Shown in pieces: positions 28,871 through 38,738 of a stretch of 64,000 nt of DNA. A model generated the notes under the pieces. It had not been told where the DNA came from and ran no database searches. It worked only from the letters and a program-made list of their open reading frames with translations. The translations under genes and the position numbers were made by a program. Source of the stretch: an uncultured Mycoplasmatota bacterium (GTDB lineage Bacteria > Bacillota_I > Bacilli_A > RF39 > UBA660); the NCBI GenBank assembly GCA_947652325.1, contig CANTCQ010000006.1, positions 1 to 64,000 on the forward strand. The letters run 5' to 3'. Each line of letters opens with the position of its first letter. Position 1 is the stretch's first letter.

Positions 28871-29081
28871 AATATAAAAAAATACCATATCAACAAGTGA
28901 TAATAGATGTCTTTATAATAGCGAAAGTGTGAGTAGTTCTTGTGATAACGAATCACATACAATTTATAAACTTTATTTTAAAAAACAGTATATAAAAATT
29001 ACCATTAAATACACCGATAATATGAGTCATTTTTTATGATATAATAAATAAAAATATGAGTGATTAAAAAGAGGTGTATAA

Positions 29082-29798
29082 ATGGAAATAACAATTCTTG
29101 GCACAGGTTCTATATATTCAAAGTCAAACTGTGCAAGTTTAATTATTGATAATAATATCTTGATTGATTTAGGACCTGGTGTAGTAAAACAATTATTAAA
29201 GCAAGATTATAATTTAAAGAATATAAATACAATATTGATTACACATTTACATTCAGATCATATTTTAGACTTTCCAACTTTTATAGTTAATGTTGAGGTA
29301 TTAGGAATTAAACATAAAATAAATATCTATTCTCCAAAAGGTACTAAAGATAAATTTTTAAATTTAGTAAGTTTGCTGTATGGTAATTATTTTAATGACT
29401 TTATAAATAAATATTTAAATTTTATTGATATAATTGATAATAAGTCTTTTATTGTGAATAAATATGTATTTAAAACAAAAAAAGTTATTCACACAGGAAT
29501 TGATAGTTATGGTTTTATAGTAGACTCTAAACTTGGAATAACAGGAGATGCCTCGTTGTGTGATGGCGTTAAAGAAATATTTAGTGAATCAAAAGTACTA
29601 ATTTGTGATTGTTCTTTAATAAATGGTGATATATATCATATGGGAATTGATAATATTATCAAGTTATTGAAAAATAATAAAGAAAAAATAGTAATTTTAA
29701 CCCATTTTAGAGATTTAACTAAAGAATTTATACAAAATATTAATCTAAATAATGTATCTATTGTAGAAGATGGATATAAATTTATGTTGGAGGAATAA
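29082..29798 (+). CDS. MBL-fold metallohydrolase (RNase Z-like class)
   Basis: 238 residues, start supported by AGAGGTG. The beta-lactamase-fold metal site is complete: THLHSDHILDF (HxHxDH), a His around HTGIDSYGF, GITGDAS with the bridging Asp, and a final His in ILTHFRDL. The N-terminal EITILGTGSIYS is typical of the RNase Z/ElaC-like and phosphodiesterase subgroups. No exosite arm of true tRNase Z is obvious. It lies at the left of an accessory cassette; an in-frame gene remnant follows at once. Confidence 0.85.
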   Translation: MEITILGTGSIYSKSNCASLIIDNNILIDLGPGVVKQLLKQDYNLKNINTILITHLHSDHILDFPTFIVNVEVLGIKHKINIYSPKGTKDKFLNLVSLLYGNYFNDFINKYLNFIDIIDNKSFIVNKYVFKTKKVIHTGIDSYGFIVDSKLGITGDASLCDGVKEIFSESKVLICDCSLINGDIYHMGIDNIIKLLKNNKEKIVILTHFRDLTKEFIQNINLNNVSIVEDGYKFMLEE

Positions 29799-29918
29799 AT
29801 AGATATAGATAAAGTATTAATAAAAAAAGATAAATATTTAGAATTTTATGATGTGAATAAAAAAGGATGCCCATTTGCTTCAGAAGTAAAATTAAAAAAA
29901 TATAAAAAGATGTTTTAA
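29799..29918 (+). pseudogene. Gene remnant with lost start codon
   Basis: Directly after the MBL stop, a GGAGG (29789-29793) is followed 5 nt later by ATA rather than ATG. The frame continues for 39 codons (KKDKYLEFYDVNKKGCPFA) to TAA. This looks like a second operon gene that lost its start and most of its body. The remaining gap to 30246 holds the left copy of a direct repeat and otherwise nothing I recognise. Confidence 0.35.
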
Positions 29919-29950
29919 ATTAATACTTTGTGGTAGACAGATAATTCTAA

Positions 29951-30095
29951 TCTTTACTTTAAAGATTTCTCTTTTGTGATAAATATAATCGTAAATACCA
30001 TCTATCTTTAGGATGGTTTCTTTGCAATAACAAAAAAATCAATCTTTTTGATTGATGTATATTAATGCCCAAGAAGTATGAACAGATTTGTCAAT
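29951..30095. repeat. Direct repeat, left copy (flanks a 4.6-kb cassette)
   Basis: It matches 34710-34857. The right half (30027-30095) is nearly identical between copies over about 70 bp, including ATCAATC-TTTTT-GATTGAT and the phrase AAGAAGTATGAACAGATTTG. The left half is more diverged. Confidence 0.75.
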
Positions 30096-30246
30096 GAAGA
30101 AGATGATAATAAGTTTCAACCTTAAAAGAAAAAATATCTCTCATTGGTAAACTATAGGATAAATTTTAAAATTATCAGTAAATGGTAGAAAAATTATTCA
30201 TATTATAGTAGAATTTAATTGCATGAAATTTTTGGGGGATAAATAT

Positions 30247-31062
30247 ATGAATTTTTATATAGGAAATAATAGAGCTATGATTTCGCTTGGTCCATTAAAT
30301 AAGTATAAATATTGCACTTTTGCATGTAAATTTTGTTATGTTAATAATGGCTTTAATAGTTATAGTATTTCTACTGATGAAGAAATAATAAATTTTTTAA
30401 TCGAAAATCGTAAGGACTATAAAATTGTATACATTAGTGGTGATACAGATAGTTTTGCACCACCTAGAACGCAAAGAGCGATTGAACTTTTAGAAAAAAT
30501 TTTGGAATTTGTAAATGTGGATGTATTATTTACAACAAGAACAGTCTTTGACAATTGTCATTTAGAAAAATTAAAATCAATAAATGAAAAATATAAAAGA
30601 AAAAATAAAAAACTGTATGTTTGTATTTCGATACCTCGATTAAATTCCTGTGCATACATTGAATCAAAAAATACTCCTACACCACAAGAAAGAATTAATT
30701 GCATTAAAAATTTGTATTACAATGGGATAGAAACTATTTTAGCTATGAGACCTTTTTTACCAGTTATACAAATTTTTGAATACAAAGAACTTATTAATTG
30801 TTGCAAGGACTATGTAAAAGTAGTTTTAGGAGAAGGATGGTATGCTGATGATAAAATGATTAAAAGCATATGTCAAGAAAAAGTCATTGATAATGCAATT
30901 TTCTTAACTAAAAAGATGGATTTTGATAACAATATAAAAGAATGGAAATATTATGAACCCCAAAAAATTATTGAAGAAATTGAAAAATATTGTGAAGATT
31001 TAAATATAAAATTTTTCATGAGAAGCGCACCTGCAATAAAATATTTAAAAGGGCAAGATTAA
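30247..31062 (+). CDS. Radical SAM enzyme
   Basis: 271 residues from ATG 30247, chosen because GGGGGAT lies 6 nt upstream; ATG 30223 has none. The [4Fe-4S] cluster motif is CTFACKFCYV (C-X3-C-X2-C), followed by a GD-rich SAM-binding stretch (IVYISGDTDSF) and TIM-barrel strands. No SPASM Cys cluster follows. The subfamily is uncertain; there is some likeness to SplB-type or 'radical SAM domain-only' proteins. One nt separates it from the carbamoyltransferase gene, so the two are translationally coupled and probably modify the same molecule. Confidence 0.88.
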   Translation: MNFYIGNNRAMISLGPLNKYKYCTFACKFCYVNNGFNSYSISTDEEIINFLIENRKDYKIVYISGDTDSFAPPRTQRAIELLEKILEFVNVDVLFTTRTVFDNCHLEKLKSINEKYKRKNKKLYVCISIPRLNSCAYIESKNTPTPQERINCIKNLYYNGIETILAMRPFLPVIQIFEYKELINCCKDYVKVVLGEGWYADDKMIKSICQEKVIDNAIFLTKKMDFDNNIKEWKYYEPQKIIEEIEKYCEDLNIKFFMRSAPAIKYLKGQD

Positions 31063-31063
31063 A

Positions 31064-32650
31064 ATGAAAAAAAGATATGTGTTAGGAGTTCATATAGCCA
31101 ATCATGATTCAGCAGTATGTTTATTTGAAGAAAACAGATTAATATGTGCTATTTCTCGCGAGCGTTTAACTAGAATAAAACATCAAGGGGGCAATCCTAT
31201 AGAATGCATTGAATATGTATTGGAGGCTACAAATATAAAAAAAAGTGATGTTGATTTACTTGTTCGATGTATATGGCATAATGAGAAAATAGAATTTGAG
31301 GAAATATACGAACAATTTCCAAAAGTAATAACAAATAATAATCATCATCTTTTTCATGCATATTCTAATTTATTAACGTGTAAACCATTAGATAAAATGT
31401 TATGTGTAATTTGGGACGGAAGAGGAGCTAGACCCTGCGATACAGGAATTTACATTCCTGATATTGACGAAGAATTCACTTATGAATCCGAATCAGTTTA
31501 TTTATATGATAGTAAATTAATGATTCCTTTAGAAAAGTTTTTTGCAAAATATATACCTAATAAATATAAATGGGGAACAATGTTTAGTAGTCTTGGATAT
31601 GCCTATTCAGTCATAAGTAGAATAATATTTGGTAGTCACCATGCTGCTGGAAAAATTATGGCATTAGCATCTTTAGGAAAGGAAAATAAAGTAATTCCAC
31701 ATGTATTTTCTTATGGAGAGAATAAGGAATTTAAAGTAACTCAAGAATGGTTGGATTATATTGAACAATTAGAATATCCAATAAATTATAAGTCATCATT
31801 AGCAAAAGATTTATGTTACTCTATACAAAAAGAAGTTGAAGAATATAGTGTTTATAGATTAAAGTCTCTATTTTATAAATATAATATTCAAGACTTTTGT
31901 TTATCAGGTGGAGTTGCTTTAAATTGCAAGAATAATGGAATACTTGCAAATCAGCCATTCATAAATTCACTTTCAGTTTTTAATGCATGTAGTGATGATG
32001 GAGTGGCAGTGGGAATTGCTATTTGGGCTATAAGAGAAATTTTTAATGATTATAGAAAACCAACTTGGAATATCGGAACAGGTAAAAATTATCAACAAAT
32101 TGACTTAGATTCCTTAGATAAAGTTATTGATGAAATAGTAGAAGATATAATTAATGGTAAGTTTATAGGGATATTTTCTAATGGTTCAGAATTTGGGCCT
32201 AGGGCCTTAGGGAATAGAACAATTATTGCTAGTGCAACTGACATAAAATATAAAAAAGTTTTAAATGAAATAAAAAAGAGGGAAGCATTTCGACCATTTG
32301 GCGGAATAATACTAAAGGAAAATTTGTCAAAGCTTACAAATGAAAAATTAGCTAGTTTATATATGTTAACTGCAATTCATATCAAAGAAAGTGAAGCAGT
32401 AAAAATGCCAGCATTATTGCATAATGATGGAACAACAAGATTACAAATAGTAGAAGATGATTGTATTTTATATAGAATATTAAAGAAGTATGAAGAAAAA
32501 ACGAATAATATTGTTTTAATCAATACATCATTTAATGACAAAGGAGAACCGATTGTTGAAACAGAAGAACAGGCATTAAAATGTGCTCAAAGAATAGGCT
32601 TGTATGCAGTACTAGTACACGATAATTATAAGAAATTTGATATAAGTTGA
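31064..32650 (+). CDS. NodU/TobZ-type O-carbamoyltransferase
   Basis: 528 residues, full length for the family. N-terminal Kae1/YrdC-like ATP-dependent domain: GVHIANHDSAVC, the metal-site HHLFHAYSN, and LSGGVALNCKNNG. C-terminal domain: FGPRALGNRTIIAS, REAFRPFGG and VLINTSFNDKGEP. These enzymes use carbamoyl phosphate and ATP to carbamoylate a hydroxyl on antibiotics, Nod factors or nucleoside-type compounds. With a radical SAM partner it suggests a small-molecule or nucleic-acid modification pathway. No scaffold-building genes are present, so the substrate may be a host metabolite or polymer. Confidence 0.92.
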   Translation: MKKRYVLGVHIANHDSAVCLFEENRLICAISRERLTRIKHQGGNPIECIEYVLEATNIKKSDVDLLVRCIWHNEKIEFEEIYEQFPKVITNNNHHLFHAYSNLLTCKPLDKMLCVIWDGRGARPCDTGIYIPDIDEEFTYESESVYLYDSKLMIPLEKFFAKYIPNKYKWGTMFSSLGYAYSVISRIIFGSHHAAGKIMALASLGKENKVIPHVFSYGENKEFKVTQEWLDYIEQLEYPINYKSSLAKDLCYSIQKEVEEYSVYRLKSLFYKYNIQDFCLSGGVALNCKNNGILANQPFINSLSVFNACSDDGVAVGIAIWAIREIFNDYRKPTWNIGTGKNYQQIDLDSLDKVIDEIVEDIINGKFIGIFSNGSEFGPRALGNRTIIASATDIKYKKVLNEIKKREAFRPFGGIILKENLSKLTNEKLASLYMLTAIHIKESEAVKMPALLHNDGTTRLQIVEDDCILYRILKKYEEKTNNIVLINTSFNDKGEPIVETEEQALKCAQRIGLYAVLVHDNYKKFDIS

Positions 32651-32808
32651 ATTTGCATCAATTTAAAAGTGCATTAGATAATAATTTGATTTTTAAATAT
32701 TAGAAACATTTTTTGAATAATAGATGGAATATTATGGTAAATTAATTTTCCTAATAATTTTGAAGACTTTGAAAGACTTAATCAAAAATTAATAAAGGAG
32801 GTACAAAA

Positions 32809-34614
32809 ATGGATATGGATGTTAAAAGTTTATCATCATATGCTATAGAGGCGTTTAGTCATGTATATGGTGAAGAATATCGTTCAATTATTTCATCAAA
32901 AATTAATAAAGCTATTAATATCTTTTATCTTGACTTGGAAGGCTTAGATGATTATATATGCTATTTAAAAAAATGTAAAGCTCGTGAATTTGGTATTAAA
33001 TTTTTAGATGAAATTGGCATAGATGTTCAAAAACATAAAAAAAGTAATTATACTGAATCTTTAGATATTGAAATTGAAGACATGCTAAAATGTTATATTG
33101 GTCCTATACCTGTTTGCTTTTCTGAAAGTCCAGACTATTGGGCACCACTTCAAGCTTTTAAAAGTAACAATAATACAAACCCAAATATATTATTAGAAAA
33201 TAAACTAAAAATAATTAATTATCTTTTTGAAAATAAACATAACCAAATAACAAAAGAAAATTTTAATGCTTTTACTGAAACAAAAGAATATACAAAACTA
33301 TTAAGAAAAATTGATCAATTTAACTTGGTTTATGAAAGGTTATTGTCTGAATATAATGATTGGGCAATACAGTTATTGCCTTATGAGAAATGTATTGAGT
33401 ATGAGGAAAAAAGAAAAGAAATTATTTTACAAAAAAAGAAAGATGAAATGTTTGATGAGATTTTTTTTAGACTTCCATCATTTCTAAGAGAAAGTATTGC
33501 TTCTAAAACATTAAAAGAACAACAAAATATTATATTAGGCTTTAATGATATTTCTAAAATATCATTTATTGAATTTTTTCATCATGAGCAAATGAAGAAA
33601 CTTAAATCCAACGATACTAAATTAAGTGAAAAATACGTGATAATGTTTTGGCAATCATATTTTTTGAAAAATTTAGGAGTTACTATTACAGATGAAAAAA
33701 TGTTAGAATGTGATTCGGAAGAAGATGTTACTGATTATTTAAATTTCTTACATCAAGAGTCTATTAGAAAATATATACCATCAGAAGAATTGATTAGTTA
33801 TATTCAATCAGTTAGGGAAAGAAAATATGAAGAAGCACTTAGAGAATATTTTACAACTAGACAAGATTTTGTAGATGCATTAAAGATGTTTAGTAATAAT
33901 CCATATAATTTGAAAACTATTTATGATGAAATAAAAAATAGAAAGACATGCGTCTTAATTGGAGGAGCTATTAATGACAATAATGAGTTTATCTCAATAA
34001 TGTTTTTTACAATTAGAAAATATGATGGCGGACATTTAGCTTTTGCTTTTATACATGAAATTAGCCATATAATAGATCAAAATGAAAAAGGTTCTGGATT
34101 TGAATCTGTTAATGATTTAAAAAATCCTTATGATGATAAATTCCGTAAATATGAAAAATTTTCTGAAACATTGAATGATATATTTTCAATGGAAGCAAAT
34201 GAATTTCTTCAAAGTCAAGGAATTTATTTAATAGAGCCAAAAGAATTTACATCGTTAGACGTAAGTAATTGTAATACCGCATTAAATACGAAAAATTTAT
34301 TATATCCTCTGATTAAAATGTTTAGGCCGCAAGTTATTAAAGCTAAAGTTACTGCTGAACCAGAAGAACTTGTAAAATACATTGGAAAAGATAATTTTGA
34401 AAATTTAGTAGATGCAGTAAATAAGGTAGATTATCTTGTAAGAAATGGGATTGCATTTAAAATTGATAAATTTCCAGAAGATAGTATGGTTAAGGAATAT
34501 TTCGAACAAGTTGAAAGAGTTAGACAAATTTACATTAACATTGATGATTTTTATGCTAATAATTTTGGTACTTTAACATTAGATAATTATAGAAATTTAG
34601 TAAATCAAAGATAA
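32809..34614 (+). CDS. Putative zincin metallopeptidase, family unassigned
   Basis: 601 residues; AAAGGAGGT 6 nt before ATG 32809 is the best ribosome binding site in the region. HEISH at residues 416-420 is a zinc-binding HExxH. E453 in FSETLND, 33 residues on, is a likely third ligand, giving a gluzincin-like layout. There is no signal peptide or membrane helix, so it is cytoplasmic. The N-terminal 400 residues are helical with no domain I recognise. It is 158 bp after the carbamoyltransferase. Candidates are a maturation protease or a toxin-like protease. Confidence 0.7.
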   Translation: MDMDVKSLSSYAIEAFSHVYGEEYRSIISSKINKAINIFYLDLEGLDDYICYLKKCKAREFGIKFLDEIGIDVQKHKKSNYTESLDIEIEDMLKCYIGPIPVCFSESPDYWAPLQAFKSNNNTNPNILLENKLKIINYLFENKHNQITKENFNAFTETKEYTKLLRKIDQFNLVYERLLSEYNDWAIQLLPYEKCIEYEEKRKEIILQKKKDEMFDEIFFRLPSFLRESIASKTLKEQQNIILGFNDISKISFIEFFHHEQMKKLKSNDTKLSEKYVIMFWQSYFLKNLGVTITDEKMLECDSEEDVTDYLNFLHQESIRKYIPSEELISYIQSVRERKYEEALREYFTTRQDFVDALKMFSNNPYNLKTIYDEIKNRKTCVLIGGAINDNNEFISIMFFTIRKYDGGHLAFAFIHEISHIIDQNEKGSGFESVNDLKNPYDDKFRKYEKFSETLNDIFSMEANEFLQSQGIYLIEPKEFTSLDVSNCNTALNTKNLLYPLIKMFRPQVIKAKVTAEPEELVKYIGKDNFENLVDAVNKVDYLVRNGIAFKIDKFPEDSMVKEYFEQVERVRQIYINIDDFYANNFGTLTLDNYRNLVNQR

Positions 34615-34709
34615 TTATAGTTAAAAGTGATTAAATGTAATCATTTGTTATGAAAGAATTTTATAAACTTTTTTTAAATATGAAATATTGAAATGAAATT
34701 AGTTCAACC

Positions 34710-34857
34710 TTTGCTTTAAAGACTTTTTTAAAAGTTTCTCTTGTGTAACAAACTTCATCATAAACACATCCTTAGATGATTTCTTGTAACAACAAAAAAA
34801 CCAATCTTTTTGATTGATGTATATTAATGTTCAAGAAGTATGAACAGATTTGTCAAT
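34710..34857. repeat. Direct repeat, right copy
   Basis: Partner of 29951-30095. The core 34788-34857 is nearly identical to 30027-30095. The rest of the gap 34615-34896 shows nothing else. Confidence 0.75.
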
Positions 34858-34896
34858 AGAGCGATTTTCAAAAGGAGTTATGCATACTAATAGTTT

Positions 34897-35791
34897 TTAT
34901 ATAAACGTTTTTAATACTAAGTCTATTAGAAAAGAAATGATTTTAGATTTTCCATAAAATTGATAGAAAAAATTTCTGATATATGTGTTATAAATTAGTA
35001 CAGGAGAAACTAATCCTGCCGCATCTCCTATAAGAAAAGTTGTTCCTTTTAAAAAAAACGTTATTTCCAGTTGGAAGAAAGGCACCTTTGATAAGAACAT
35101 TTTTATCTAAATGGAAATAATTTAAAAAAGTATCTTTGATATTTTTGTTTTTTGAGACATCTTCTAATCCAATTAAAGTGGTTGTATTATTAGAAATAGT
35201 CCAAGTATATCCCTTGAAATGTTCTAAAAAATCTATTTAGAACATTTCATTTTCTATTAAACATTCACCTTCAATAGCAAAATTCATTTTTTGATTTTTT
35301 CCTATTAAGTCTTTTCTTACTTTACTAAAAACTCCATTAGTTCCAACTAAGTTATTATATTTAAAAGGATTACCAAAAATATAAATAATCTTATTTTTAA
35401 AATCAATTTTGTCATAATTAGTTTTGTCTAATATTATTCCGTTATTTTCAATAAATTCATTAATTATAAAATCATCTAAATTTTTTCTATATATTGTGTA
35501 AATTTTTTGATTCTTTGTTTCTTTTGTAATTTTATTATTTTTTATTTTAAAGGTGTTATATTTTTTAAAGTTTATTTTTTCAATATTATTACTATATATT
35601 TCAAATAAAAGTCTATATGCTTTTTTGGTAACAATTCCACCAAATAATTTATTTTTCTTAATTAAATCTTGATTTTCAATAATCAAAACATTCTTATTAT
35701 TTTTTTGCAAAAGATATCCTAGAATCCATCCTGCTAACCCGGCATCAATTATTATAGTATCATAGTTTTCCATTTTAATTTCTCCAATCAT
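34897..35791 (-). pseudogene. FAD-dependent oxidoreductase (geranylgeranyl reductase-like), broken
   Basis: The N-terminal FAD-binding strand DTIIIDAGLAGWILGYLL is itself degraded (DAGLAG in place of GxGxxG). After ECLIENEMF comes an in-frame TAA, and the same frame then goes on (FLEHFKGYTWTISNNTTTLI ... LPTGNN). At a run of eight Ts (+ strand A-rich side, about 35049-35056) the frame shifts. It then continues as FLKGTTFLIGDAAGLVSPVL, the typical C-terminal FAD motif of this family. One nonsense and one homopolymer frameshift in about 300 codons mark it as inactive. Confidence 0.78.
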
Positions 35792-35877
35792 TAACCATAA
35801 ACTCTAACTAACTCCCTATATATTTTGACACAAGCACCAAAACATGGGAATAATTTTTACTTTTAAAACTTTATTTA

Positions 35878-35918
35878 ATAAAGAAAAACTCGCTTTACTA
35901 TTTCTAGTGTGCGAGTTT
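35878..35918 (-). terminator. Terminator of the defence operon
   Basis: AAACTCGC (35886-35893) and GCGAGTTT (35911-35918) are perfect 8-bp arms with a T-rich minus-strand tail. It is the first terminator after the SMC-ATPase gene. Confidence 0.75.
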
Positions 35919-36050
35919 AAATCTAAATGGAGCGATAACGATACACGTATGCGAAAAATTATACTCCCAAGATTGATTAAATCAACTGCTAATTAGATTA
36001 TAGCAGATTTTAAGATTATTTCAATAGCTTAATTGCCAAACTTATTACAT

Positions 36051-37664
36051 CTATTCTGTATCTTGTTTAGCTATTTTAAATAAATCTAGAATTTCATTAA
36101 ATTTATCTGTATCTTTTATTTGTAGAATTTTATTATCTTCATGCCCGTTGTAATCTATAGCATTTATATTATCTATTTCTTCATATTTTAACAAATTATA
36201 TTCTTCATTTTTTAGCGTAGACGATAATATAACTTGTTTACTTATTTTTTTATATTCATCTAACATTATAATTTCTTTAGAAGATGAAATTTCTCCATCT
36301 CTAAACGAGTCAATGATTAATGGAAAATTATGCTTAAAATATTCATTTAAAGCAATAATTTTACAAAAATAAAATTCTTGTTCTTCGCTTCCAGAGTAAT
36401 TTTCTCCATTCTTTGTAAATAATTCTGTAAAACTGATTCTGCTATTAGGATCAAGCTTTCTAATTTGGATATTCATTATATTGAGAATTTGTTTTCTCAT
36501 TTTATTATTTTGTTCAATGGATTCTTTGTTTTTAATACTTAACTCTTCTTTTTTTCTTTGAAGTTCTTTAATTTGTTCCATTGTTATTGCTATTTTTTCA
36601 TCGCATTCTTTACTAGATAATATTTCTTCAGAATATAATAATATGTCACTTATACTTGGTTGTTTGTCATGCAGTACTTTCTCAAGTTTATCTTGCCATA
36701 TTCCTATATTTTTTTCAGTGTCTTCTATAATATCCTCTTCAGCATTTATTTGTTTATATATAGAATTAATTATTTCGCTACGAACCATTTTATTACTGAT
36801 ATCAAATGAGATATCTCCATTAGTATAAGAAATATTTTTACTTCCACAACTTAAACACTGAACAGTTCCTTTTTCGACATGATGATTAATAGAACGTAAT
36901 TCTCCAATTAAATTTTCAAGGTTATTTTTTCTTATTTCTGCACTTTTTCTTGTCTTTTTAAAACCTGATATTTTCATCGATATATCCTTTAATTCTTCTT
37001 TTATAGTTGCAAAATTTTCTTTATCAGATCCTTTATTAGTGAAATTTGCTATTTGAGGATTATCTTTTAAAAATATTAAATTCTTTTTAAGTTTTTTTAT
37101 TTCAATTCTAAAATTTTTAATTTTGTCATTAATTTGTTTTTCTTCCTCATCAACATCAAATGTTGGATAGCCATTTAAAGTACATAGCATATTCCAAAAA
37201 TCTTTTTTGTTATATTGTCCATTATTAAATATATTAGATGAATTTCTTTTATCTTGCCCTATAAAAAATATTTGATAGAATAACATCGGACTTACAATAT
37301 TTTTCTTGTTATCTTTTAAAATATATGGTAATTCAAAAATATTTTCATTTAAGAAATTTTTAAATTCAGTAATACTATCACAAACTCTATATAAATCTTC
37401 TCCTATAGTTACAATGGTATTTTTCTTTCTTAAAAATCTATAATTTTTATTATTTATTAATGATTCTACATAAAAATAATAATTGTTGTAGTCAAAACCA
37501 CTAGGAAAAATTGATTCGTTCCCAATAGCATATAGTATTGCCTGCATTACTAAAGTCTTTCCCTTATTATTATCTTGACTATATATGATATTAACTCCAT
37601 CAGTAAATCTATCTTCTAGAAAAGCTTCTTTCCTATTTCCAAATCCCACTTTAAGTATTTTCAT
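36051..37664 (-). CDS. SMC/Rad50-like ABC ATPase of a Lamassu/ABC-3C-like defence system
   Basis: 537 residues. An ATP-binding head with Walker A-like QDNNKGKTLVMQAIL (~30-44), a coiled-coil arm interrupted by a zinc-hook CLSCGSK (~268-274), a signature region NYSGSEEQEFYF and Walker B FPLIIDSFRDGE. This is the Rad50-type split-head design. The arms are short, as in phage-defence SMC proteins (LmuB of Lamassu, ABC-3C ATPases). Its start overlaps the upstream nuclease-like gene by 14 nt. In such systems the ATPase senses DNA and licenses the nuclease partner. Confidence 0.8.
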   Translation of the reverse strand: MKILKVGFGNRKEAFLEDRFTDGVNIIYSQDNNKGKTLVMQAILYAIGNESIFPSGFDYNNYYFYVESLINNKNYRFLRKKNTIVTIGEDLYRVCDSITEFKNFLNENIFELPYILKDNKKNIVSPMLFYQIFFIGQDKRNSSNIFNNGQYNKKDFWNMLCTLNGYPTFDVDEEEKQINDKIKNFRIEIKKLKKNLIFLKDNPQIANFTNKGSDKENFATIKEELKDISMKISGFKKTRKSAEIRKNNLENLIGELRSINHHVEKGTVQCLSCGSKNISYTNGDISFDISNKMVRSEIINSIYKQINAEEDIIEDTEKNIGIWQDKLEKVLHDKQPSISDILLYSEEILSSKECDEKIAITMEQIKELQRKKEELSIKNKESIEQNNKMRKQILNIMNIQIRKLDPNSRISFTELFTKNGENYSGSEEQEFYFCKIIALNEYFKHNFPLIIDSFRDGEISSSKEIIMLDEYKKISKQVILSSTLKNEEYNLLKYEEIDNINAIDYNGHEDNKILQIKDTDKFNEILDLFKIAKQDTE

Positions 37665-38678
37665 TTTCTACTCCTTCTTTTATAAGTGCTATAAAATATT
37701 TTGCACTTATATTATTTAATATTTTTCTTTTAATAATTTTTTCTTCTTTTATTTTTTCAAATATTTCATCAAGTGTATAAGTATATTTTTCTTTTAGTAA
37801 AAGATAAATTTTTTCAAAAAAACTCCAAAATATTACTTTATCGCTATTATTAAATATCATTAAGCTTATTTCACTATTGCATTTATGGATTATGTCCTTT
37901 TGAGAATCAAGATCGTAATTTTTTATGATTGGAAGAAACTCTAGTGGTGCACCTATGTTTTTAAATATATCTGCACCTACAATTCTATTAATAATTAGCA
38001 TTTCTATTTTATTTTTTTCCAAGTATTTATTATACTGCAAAACTTCTACTGCATTTTCTATTTCTTGTAGATGTATTGATTGATTTTTTAATACACTTTG
38101 CATATCTCTTATCTCATCAAATATATCTTCAAAAAATTTATTGTTTTTGCCAAAATATTTTTTTAAATCAATAATGTTTTTTACATAATTACTTTTGTTA
38201 TTTTTATCTACAACAAAGGTTACGTTTTTTAAAAATTTTAATATATCGGCTCTATCTATAGTTTTATTATTTCTTTTTTCATATTCTCGATTTAAACCCT
38301 GTACTATTTTTGGAATATAATTATCTTTAAAGTTATCTATTTTAAAAATACTTAAATTATTATCCTTAAATAAATGTCATTTAACTTTGGGAAAAATAAT
38401 ATATAGAAATCAAAGTTTATTTGAGATATGTAATTTTCAAATAAAGTTATTAGTGATTCTCCTATCGTAAGTGGTCTTAATGTTTTGATGTTTTTAGATT
38501 GAACATCCCATAGTTTATTGCAATTTTCAGTTGCTCCAGTAACATCATTAAAACAGTCTATAATAAACACTTTAATCTCATGACTATCTTCTCTCATTGA
38601 AAGTAAATATAAAAGAGATTTTGTTTCAAATTCTGTTGCTTTTTCATTTAATTGCTCTGTATATAAAAATCTATACAT
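37651..38678 (-). pseudogene. Frameshifted DUF4297/Cap4-like nuclease subunit (LmuA-like)
   Basis: The first 108 codons from ATG 38678 carry a restriction-type core: FIIDCFNDVTG followed by LWDVQSKNIK, i.e. D...D...QxK as in DUF4297/Cap4 endonucleases. The frame ends prematurely near 38352. The reading continues one base shifted as HLFKDNNLSIFKIDNFKDN, then through IVQGLNREYEKRNN and into the open stretch MQSVLKNQ...GVENENT to 37651. Repairing one base near 38372 gives about 342 residues. It is therefore a recently broken effector, a sequencing error, or a switched-off state. The pair with the SMC ATPase fits Lamassu or ABC-3C architecture. Confidence 0.62.
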
Positions 38679-38738
38679 TATACATCGCCCCCTAATGAAT
38701 ACTTTTATTTTACCATATTTTTCCTTATATGTCTATTT

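Noticed and set aside
32651-32808. RiPP precursor peptide for the radical SAM enzyme
   Set aside because: The only short frame (about 20 codons near 32724) lacks a ribosome binding site and a leader-like sequence.
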